In this document: piece after piece, positions 56,884 to 64,000 of the stretch
Numbering within the stretch: position 1 is the stretch's first letter
Layout of the letters: each line of letters starts with the position of its first letter
Assembly (NCBI RefSeq): GCF_905475395.1
Contig: NC_058337.1
Coordinates: 102,232,368-102,296,367, forward strand
Length of the DNA: 64,000 bases
Source: Chrysoperla carnea
Lineage: Eukaryota > Arthropoda > Insecta > Neuroptera > Chrysopidae
Reading direction: 5' to 3'
Notes under the pieces: model-generated
Told to the model about the DNA's origin: nothing
Seen by the model: only the letters and a program-made list of their open reading frames with translations
The model's database searches: none
Position numbers and translations under genes: made by a program

Positions 56884-57799
56884 TTTTTCGTTTTATATTT
56901 CTTTTTCTGTAAAAGAAAATTTTATGAAAATTGATGACATATTTTTTAGAAGACACTTGTTTGTGTATTGTGTTGGCATAGTAACTTATAAATACTCATG
57001 ATGATGAAATAAAAATGGTGGTCTGGAAGAATGATTGTAATGTATTCCCTGAAACTAACTAGGGATATGATAAATAATACTTTGTACCTATGTGATATAT
57101 GAACTAACTTTACTGGCTCTTGTAGTTTAGCGTTTACGCCAACTAAAATCAATACCAACCGTGTTGAGTATTCCCTTTAAGAGCCACGTTATTAACTTTC
57201 TGGTTAAGAATCATTGATGATGATTATTAAATTTACCATTACATATTTTATGTTTTAATTAAAATTTTATATATCTTTATAAATATAAAACACAGAGAAC
57301 ATGATGAGATGATAAATTTTTTGTAATATTTATTTTTTAACCCACGACTAACAAAGAGGGTTAAAAAATCGTAGCTTGTAAACTGATTGATTGATTGGAT
57401 GAAACGATTTTGCTTCTTTTTTTTCATTTGAAAGGTAATTTGATTCAGAATATTCTTAAGCCTATCCCACAATCTCGCTAAGTAGTACGAAGTCAGGCGA
57501 GGAACGAAAATATGTAGGTGATACTTGTGGTGTCTCGCCTCGCTTTTCTTGACTTCGTTAAAATAGCAGTTTTTTGTATTCAAGTCAACGATAACACGAG
57601 TAGTTCAGTTCAAAATTTTGTTACAACACACAGATAGCTACGGCAGCAGCTGTTGCCACTTCGTTGTAGCCACAGCAATGCGATTCTAAAGAAGTAAGAC
57701 GAGAGAGTACTGAGTGCTTCTCTTCGGCTAACTTTGGAGATGTATACTACGGGGGGACTATGGACAAGGGGGGGGAGATTAAGCTATGTTTCAATTATG

Positions 57800-58110
57800 A
57801 GTTTGGGGTTTCGTACCCGATAACTAGAAAAGAGGTGATTATCTTCAAACGGCTGAGCAGATTTTCTGAAAGTATAGCTAAGAAGAACATTCTCAATTAA
57901 ATTACCTTTCAAACAAATAAAAAATTAAAATCGGTTAACTCGTTTAGGAGCTACGATGTCACAAACGAATCGATCAGACCTGATTTTGTGTCGTCGAAAC
58001 TCGCAACCGATTCGCAACGGATGAACCGATTTTTTTTTGTTTGTTTGTTTCAAAGGTAATTTGATCGAGAGTGTTCTTAGCTATCTATGTTTCAAGTTTA
58101 AGTTTATGAA
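57800..58110. repeat. Family D repeats, two pieces in opposite orientation
   Basis: The left piece on the minus strand ('tcgtagctcctaaacgagtt', 'ttgtttgaaaggtaattta') faces a right piece on the plus strand ('ggatgaaccgattttttttt', 'gatcgagagtgttcttagct'). A further diverged piece is near 57400-57475. These relate to the KAP3 intron 9 repeat. Confidence 0.5.
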
Positions 58111-58167
58111 TTCGTTCCCTGCAACATAAAAAAATAGCAGGTAAATATCTCTAAGTTTTAAGGAAAC

Positions 58168-58795
58168 AAGTGAAAACAATCAATTGACTGAATTAATTGT
58201 TGAAATACTCTGTATAGACAATGTTCAAAGCCTGTGCTTGCATTATTGTTTATAAAATACAAGAGTTTAAAAAAACCAACACAATTATGCCCACCATTTG
58301 TTTTGGTTTACGAAAATACTGAATGTATTTTCTAGAGTTTTTTTACGTTTTTCGAGAATGTTTCACAAAACCACTAGTTGAAGCTACCAGAAAAATTTTA
58401 AATAACCAACTTTTATAGTTTTGAAGATAATGGACACCAAATTTTTTCCTAATTTGCGCCCTTACGGGTAAACAGTGATGTTTACGAAAAAACTGTTTCA
58501 AACAAAAGTTGTTTATTTTTTTATAAAAAACATTTTTTACCCAAGATCCTACTTAATGACCTACGTTGCTCATTTACGAACTCAAACTCACTTTTTACGT
58601 CGTGAGCACGCTATAAAAATTTCAACTTTATATCTCTTTTCGTGCGTTAATTATCAAGCTGATACAGACAGACGGACGTACGGAAATGATTTAGTTAGGT
58701 GATTTTATGAACACCTATACCAAAATTTTTCTCGTATGTTCAAAATTTCTAAGCGTTACAACAAACTTGGGACTAAAATTAGTACTTATACCTTG
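58168..58795 (+). repeat. Family A repeat with an internal replacement
   Basis: Carries both family ends (CAAGTGAAAACAATCAATTG and 'ttgggactaaaattagtact'), but about 200 bases after the start are unlike other copies. It is either a subfamily or a copy with an insertion. Confidence 0.6.
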
Positions 58796-59358
58796 ATATT
58801 AAAATCTGTCGTTGACACCAGATTATTAAAAAAGAAACATTTCTATTGATTTTGAAAATAAAAACTTCGATATTGTTCCGTACAAGGTACAAGTAAGTAC
58901 GAAAAGAAAGTGCACAGCTAAATGTTGCAGCAAATCTAAATTAGTCAAAATGGACTTGGAGCAGTGGCGGAGCAAATGCTACTTTAATATCTAAATAAGC
59001 ATTAAGACTCACAGAAAAAATGGTCCAATGATTAAACCATTTTACTATTCTAATATTAACATAGAAATTTCAAATTTGGGCCTAACATCCTTTCCTCAAA
59101 ACTTCCCTTTCCTTAAAACTAATCATATAATTATCGCTTAATTTTTTCGAGTTTGGTGACTGACAGATATTAAGCACATTTTTTAGAAAGTTAACGTAAG
59201 AACCTTCAAAACGTAAAGACTTTAAACGTACAAAATTTTTGCATTTCCTTTTTTGGGGTGAAAACAATATGTTTGTATCAGAAATTTTACAAGGCAGCTG
59301 TTCGTTCATTCATGAGAGAGAACTGAAAACAACAGGAATAGAGTGATGACAAAGATAC

Positions 59359-59572
59359 CGTCTCTGTATATATCCCTGAGTTGGTCTGCATTATACATAT
59401 CATCCATTGGTGATCTGATGCGCGCCCCCTGGATGACAACTATACTATCGTTGTTCAAAGATATTATTGTGTTTGGTTCCAATTTTATCCCAGCATTGGA
59501 TGTTCTATCCGTTCTGTTCCGTTTATAACAAACACAGTCAATGCAAAAGGTATTCTGTATGTGCGATGGCAT
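59359..59572 (-). CDS. Orphan exon candidate, unidentified protein
   Basis: An open stretch on the minus strand with balanced codon use unlike the surrounding AT-rich DNA. It reads CIDCVCYKRNRTDRTSNAG, then IKLEPNTIISLNNDS, IVVIQGARIRSPMDD and MYNADQLRDIYRDG, and is followed by a donor (GACG|GTATCT). The cysteine/basic start followed by an acidic, serine-containing stretch looks like a juxtamembrane and cytoplasmic tail of a single-pass membrane protein. The ATG at 59572 has an in-frame stop 12 bases upstream, so translation begins there or the exon begins later, for example after CACATACAG. No neighbouring exons were found. I do not recognise the family, and a chance open frame cannot be excluded. 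Confidence 0.35.
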
Positions 59573-60117
59573 GACTCCAATTTATATTGGCCATTTGTGT
59601 AACTGTGTGTCTACCCACAAGTGTGAAAAAATGTGAACTCATTTGATTATGGTTATTTAGAATAACACATGTATATATACGGAGGGATATAAAAGACATT
59701 GCTCTATTTATTTTTATGTATTTTTTATTAATTTTACATTAAATTTAAAATAAGAAGGATTTCCTATTTTTTTTTTCTAGGTTTGAGGTAAAATTAACAA
59801 GTATTTTTACTGTAGTCTTAAAATAATTGTAGTAATCTAAAAATAGTTACAATGAGTTCCATTTGCAAAATTAATGAGACTTTTCAATGGATCTTAATTC
59901 AAAAAATGCCTAGTATCCATTAGTTTGTATGTAGATGTCATTGGCGTACTTAGGGAGTTTTCCTAGTGAGGCAGAAAATCAGAAGTCCCTAATAAAAGTT
60001 ATTGAGATATTAAGTCGTAAAATTTAAACAAGTTTTATGATTCCGAAACATTATCCGAATTTTTACTCTTGACAAATTATTCATATTATCAGAGTATTAA
60101 ATTAAATAATATTATTA

Positions 60118-60230
60118 TAAACTAGCTATGACCCGGTCGATTCCTTTTTTTTTTAAATACTTATTCTGCTATTTGAGACACCGGGTCAAATAATAATATT
60201 TATAACACACCGGGTCAGCTAGTAGTATGT
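60118..60230. repeat. 'Tagctgacccgg' repeat ends
   Basis: AACTAGCTATGACCCGGTC at the left, and ACACCGGGTCAGCTAGTA at the right as its near complement, with a third ACACCGGGTC between. These inverted termini resemble the relic at 7280-7540. They lie just before the Helitron helicase fragment, so they may be remnants of its flanks. Confidence 0.45.
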
Positions 60231-60248
60231 ATTTAATACTCTTATGAA

Positions 60249-60410
60249 AGTAATAGATGATGGAACTGGAGGAATTTACTTCTTGGACGCTCCTGGTGGT
60301 ACAGGAAAAACTTTTTTAATTACTTGGCAACAATTCGCTCAAAAAAATAAATTTCTCTTGCTCTTCAACAGGCATTGCGGCAACTTTGCTTAAAGGCTTA
60401 ATTAAGTAAT
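60249..60410 (+). mobile_element. Helitron relic, PIF1-type helicase fragment
   Basis: One frame reads GTGGIYFLDAPGGTGKTFLI, which is the Walker A region of the Helitron Rep/Helicase protein (PIF1 family, typically FFLDAPGGTGKTF). Similarity continues through an LLFNRH-like segment to wording like GIAATLLKG after a frame change. Only about 50 codons remain, so it is a dead fragment of a rolling-circle transposon. Confidence 0.75.
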
Positions 60411-61943
60411 TTTATAGATGCACAGCAAAGAGGCGTTTACATTTCAATTGACATTTTACCACAGACAATTTACATTTTACCATAGACAATTTGTTTTTGA
60501 GAAATGTTACACTAGTATAAATATTGATAAATATAGACATTAATATTTATACGATACTAACGTCACTCAATTGTTTTACTTTTTCCCGGAACCCATCTAC
60601 TAACACTTAAACTTTATGGTATGGTATTAGTTCAAATTGACTTTATTTATTATTACGAATTTTCTGTATGGGAATATAGAAAAGCGTTGTTTTTGGACTT
60701 TTAAATTTTTTAAATTTTTCTCTCCGTAAGAAGGTTGACTAATAAATAGATTGCAAGCCAAAAGTTGCATCCCTTAGTCTAAATTTAATTTTCAAAATAA
60801 AAAAATTTACTTGGAGCACTAAATTTTTCTTTTTTTTGACAGTTACTGGCCTAAGTTAAAAACAATTTAATTATTTTGTCGAAAATCTTTAAAATCGATA
60901 TCGATTAAATTATGTTTAGGGAACACCCCTTGAATTATTTAATATTGCAAATTAAAAGTAATGATTATCCAAAATAGAAATTTCCCATCCATATCTAGCA
61001 TAATAATAAAACCGATGATACAAACCATCATCTTGGTATACACGCGTCTTGGAACCTTGAAAAACGTATCTGTTTTCAAATTTTTAATATAGGAAGAACG
61101 ATTACGTAATGATGTCTAATATGTCAATGTAATAAGAGAATAAGGAGAGTAAGAATAAATATATACAATGACTTTATCCACGTGAATTTTAAATGTGGTA
61201 GGTTCTTCGAAGTTATCTATACTAGCCCGGGAGCCGGTGACAGTAAAACTGTACTTACACGGATTTCGATATTTCGCATATGAATCAATACTATTTAACC
61301 ATAGGTACAATCAATAAGGACTAGGTGTGCCAGTTTTATCCTGATATAAATATTTTTTTTTTTAAATTTTTATATTTTTAATAATCACAAGTATTTTGAA
61401 CTTTCATGAAAATTTGGCAAGAAATCCTTTTATTGCAAACTTTATCTATTTTCAGGACAATTTAGTGAGACAGCTCTTACCGTGGTAGAAAAGTCTGTCA
61501 CACCGATTGTTATAGTTCAGACCCTCAATTTGGAAACCAATCTTTTTTGAGATACACACTTCGTGACCATGAGGGATGGGTTCGTAATTTTATCAAAAAC
61601 AAAAATCCAAAAAGTTGTAAAAAAATTAGCTCCAAAACAATCTTTTTTGTCGGTTTTTTTTGGAATAGTTTTGAAAAAATAGCGGTTTTTTGTTTTTTTG
61701 GGAAAACTATTGATTTTCGTTGATAACATTATATGGAAAAATTGAAGATAATTCAAAAATACGTATTTTGAGCCTAAATTCGACCCTGTATCTATATCCG
61801 TTCTTTAGTTATAGGAAATTGAAGTTTTTTACTATCTACACCACCCCCGCCGTTTCCAAGACAAAAATTTGTCAATTTCAAAACTTTAATTACTTATAAC
61901 TAGAGAACGAATAAAGATACAGGATCGAGTCTCAAAATATGTA

Positions 61944-62514
61944 TTTATACCATGTATATATGAAATATACGTAGGATATTAAGTTTAGTCCCAAGTTTGT
62001 AACGCTTAAAAATATTGATGCTACAAAAAAAATTTTGGTATAGGTGTTCATAGAATCATCTAATTAGTCCATTTTCACTTGTCTGTCTGTCTGTCTGTCG
62101 TCTGTCCGTCTGTCATCACGATTACTCAAAAACGAAAAGAGATAGCAAGCTGAAATTTTTATAGCGTCCTGAGGACGTAAAAAGTGAGGTCAAGTTCGTA
62201 AATGAGAAACATAGATTAATTGGGTCTTGAGTCCGTAGGACCTATCTTGTAAACCGTTATAGATAGAACAAAAGTTTAAATGTAAAAAATGTTCCTTATA
62301 AAAAAATTAACAACTTTTGTTTGAAAAATTTTTTCGTAAACGTCACTGTTTACCCGTGAGAGCGCAAATTATTCGAAAATTGTATAGTATTATATGGGTT
62401 TATCAGTTATATGTATATGTGTGCATGTATGTATGTGTAATGTGACAGTGTAATCAACATAGTATATACATGATATTTCAACAATTAACTCAGTGAATTT
62501 TTGGTTTTCACTTG
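61944..62514 (-). repeat. Family A dispersed repeat, copy in reverse
   Basis: Full-length copy on the minus strand, from TTTATACCATGTATATATGA to TTTTCACTTG. Its internal tract is a clear GTCT microsatellite (62082-62115), which shows where the family's GACA-rich part can expand. Confidence 0.75.
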
Positions 62515-63613
62515 TTTTTAATTACCTTCAACTTTCGAATTTAACGTTATCAACAAAAATCAATTGTTTTCCAAAAAAAACTATACAAATCGGTGTGACA
62601 GACTTTTCTGTCACAATAAGACCTGACACGCCAAATTTTTCTGAAAATAGATAAAATTTAAAATAAAATGGCCATAAAAATTAATTTCCATGGAAATGCA
62701 AAATTATAATAGCTTGGTAACTCGTGTATAAAATTTTATTTACTGTCAAAGTCTCTCGATTATAATTGACAATTTTTTATTATAATAAAAATGGCGTAAA
62801 TTACCTATCTGTAAGGACAAATAACTTGTCGAGTCAATTTTAATTAAAGAGAATTGCAATTAATAATTAATCAGAATTTGATTTTTTGCAATAGTATATA
62901 AGCAAAATTTCCATTTTTCTTTAAACGTTCGTAAGTCCCCCGCTCTCCCCTACAATCCAAAACAATTTTTAGTTTAATTATACTTTGGTGCCTATCTATA
63001 TGTATTTTAAATAGGTACAATGAATATCGATGGCAATTGGTTGTTATTGTAATTAAAAGTCTTGTTAATTGTTTTAAAATACATACATTATTATTATTAT
63101 AAATAAAATTTCCTATAACTTTGAATTTATTTGAATAGAATTCATTTATACACGGAGTACTTTTTCTACGAACAACGTTTACTGCATGAAAAAATATTTA
63201 TTCAATTTTAAGATTATGTTATCGGTTAATTGAATTAAGTACTTTGAAGATTCTTATAAAGAAAATATGCATTGCCTATTTTTATATTACGGACTCATTT
63301 TAAGGTTTAAAAATTATTGTAGGATTTATTTTTCAAATATTTTGCAAATCTACATCAATTAATTAAAAGAATATAAATAAATATTTAATATTTAATAATT
63401 ACACAAAATTCCAGCTTTTGAGTTTTGACTTTAAATAATTAATATATAGGTATCCCTGAAACTATTAGTTTAGAGAAAATTTAATAATATTAATACAAAT
63501 AATCTTTAAAACTTTTGCCTGGGGCATAATAAACACTTTTTGCAATTTTTTTGGGGAAAATTGTTCTAAACTTTTCTAGCCACTTTTTCCATATTGCAAC
63601 ATGCATTTATATC

Positions 63614-64000
63614 ATCAGTAGGCGTGCGTCTTTAAATGAGCTGGCGGAACAAATTAATGTAAACCTGGTATGGGTACCGGGACACAGAAACATTCCAGGA
63701 AATTGTAAAGCCGACGAGCTTGCTAGAGCACAATGTTGCCGGACACAAGCATCAATAAAGAGGATATCTTAAAAAAGGCCAATCTTAGTTGGAGGGAGTT
63801 GCTCCTCAAAGAGGATATCTTAAAAGAGGCTAATCTTAGTTGGAGGTAGGAACGTACTTGTGATCCTACAAGACAGATATGGTCTGAGTACAATCGTAGG
63901 CATTTCGAAGATCTTATATCACTTCCAAGGGCCTCTGTTAGCAAAGTTGTTGTGTCTATTATAGGACACTGGTTGGGCGACAGGCATGCTGGGCCTGGCA
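63614..64000 (+). mobile_element. LINE 3' part with RNase H domain, cut by window end
   Basis: The frame reads RASLNELAEQINVNLVWVPG and then HRNIPGNCKADELARA, the last part of the RNase H domain of I/Jockey/R1-type LINE ORF2 (the WVPGH and GN..AD.LA motifs are typical). After a frame change it continues with IWSEYNRRHFEDLISLPR and GHWLGDRHAG, matching the 'tGH...g.Ha' region that follows RNase H in these LINEs. A 51-base direct repeat (63757-63807 and 63808-63845, 17 codons) lies between. The element continues beyond the window and already carries breaks, so this copy is inactive. Confidence 0.75.

Larger units (their letters stand above)
56907..64000. other. Repeat-rich right flank, 7 kb
   Basis: Starts with an intron of the zinc-finger gene's 5' UTR. 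A GC-richer stretch at 57600-57740 (with GCAGCAGCTG) could hold its first exon or promoter, but I found no clear exon boundary. Family A and D repeats, a Helitron relic, an orphan exon candidate and a LINE end occupy most of the rest. Confidence 0.55.

Overview
This is animal, almost certainly insect, nuclear DNA. It is very AT-rich, the genes are split by GT-AG introns, and every confidently recognised gene (PEDS1/Kua, FBXW5, KAP3, RpL41, CDC6, 5S rRNA) is a conserved eukaryotic gene. The order cannot be fixed from sequence alone. The space between exons is full of short nonautonomous transposons and transposon relics. All gene models were spliced by eye from the sequence and checked only for reading phase and similarity to remembered family sequences; no database search was run.

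Layout, left to right. 1-1705: an intron and the last exon of plasmanylethanolamine desaturase (PEDS1/Kua, +). 1.8-7.9 kb: intergenic, with one possible orphan first exon and repeats. 7.9-13.7 kb: a complete six-exon FBXW5 (+), with one transposon nested in another in intron 2. 14.25-14.81 kb: three tandem 5S rRNA genes (+), then a possible further Pol III unit. 15.5-32.5 kb: KAP3 (kinesin-II adaptor, -). Exons 1-3 are single. Exons 4-12 occur twice in near-identical tandem copies about 7.77 kb apart, with one 5S gene between the copies. The right-hand copy joins exons 1-3 into an intact 812-residue protein; the left-hand copy lacks a 5' end. 32.7-33.3 kb: RpL41 (-, 25 residues, with an intron in its 3' UTR). 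33.65-36.73 kb: CDC6 (+, three exons, 476 residues), with two E2F-like sites just upstream. 36.7-40 kb: intergenic, with a piggyBac-type MITE. 40-56.9 kb: one large four-exon gene (-) for a 1,862-residue protein with about 26 zinc fingers. 57-64 kb: mostly repeats, including a Helitron helicase relic, one orphan exon candidate and, at the right edge, the 3' part of a LINE with an RNase H domain.

The genes do not form a pathway. CDC6 (replication licensing) and RpL41 (ribosome) are divergent neighbours sharing about 330 bases of upstream DNA. KAP3 works with kinesin-II in cilia and axonal transport, and FBXW5 is an SCF/CRL4 substrate receptor.

The most unusual structure is the KAP3/5S tandem duplication. 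Its junction carries a 12-base insertion that is the exact reverse complement of sequence about 20-30 bases upstream, giving a perfect 16-bp hairpin at the breakpoint. That is a template-switch signature. The duplication is either very recent or an assembly artefact from two haplotypes, and the templated junction argues for a real event.
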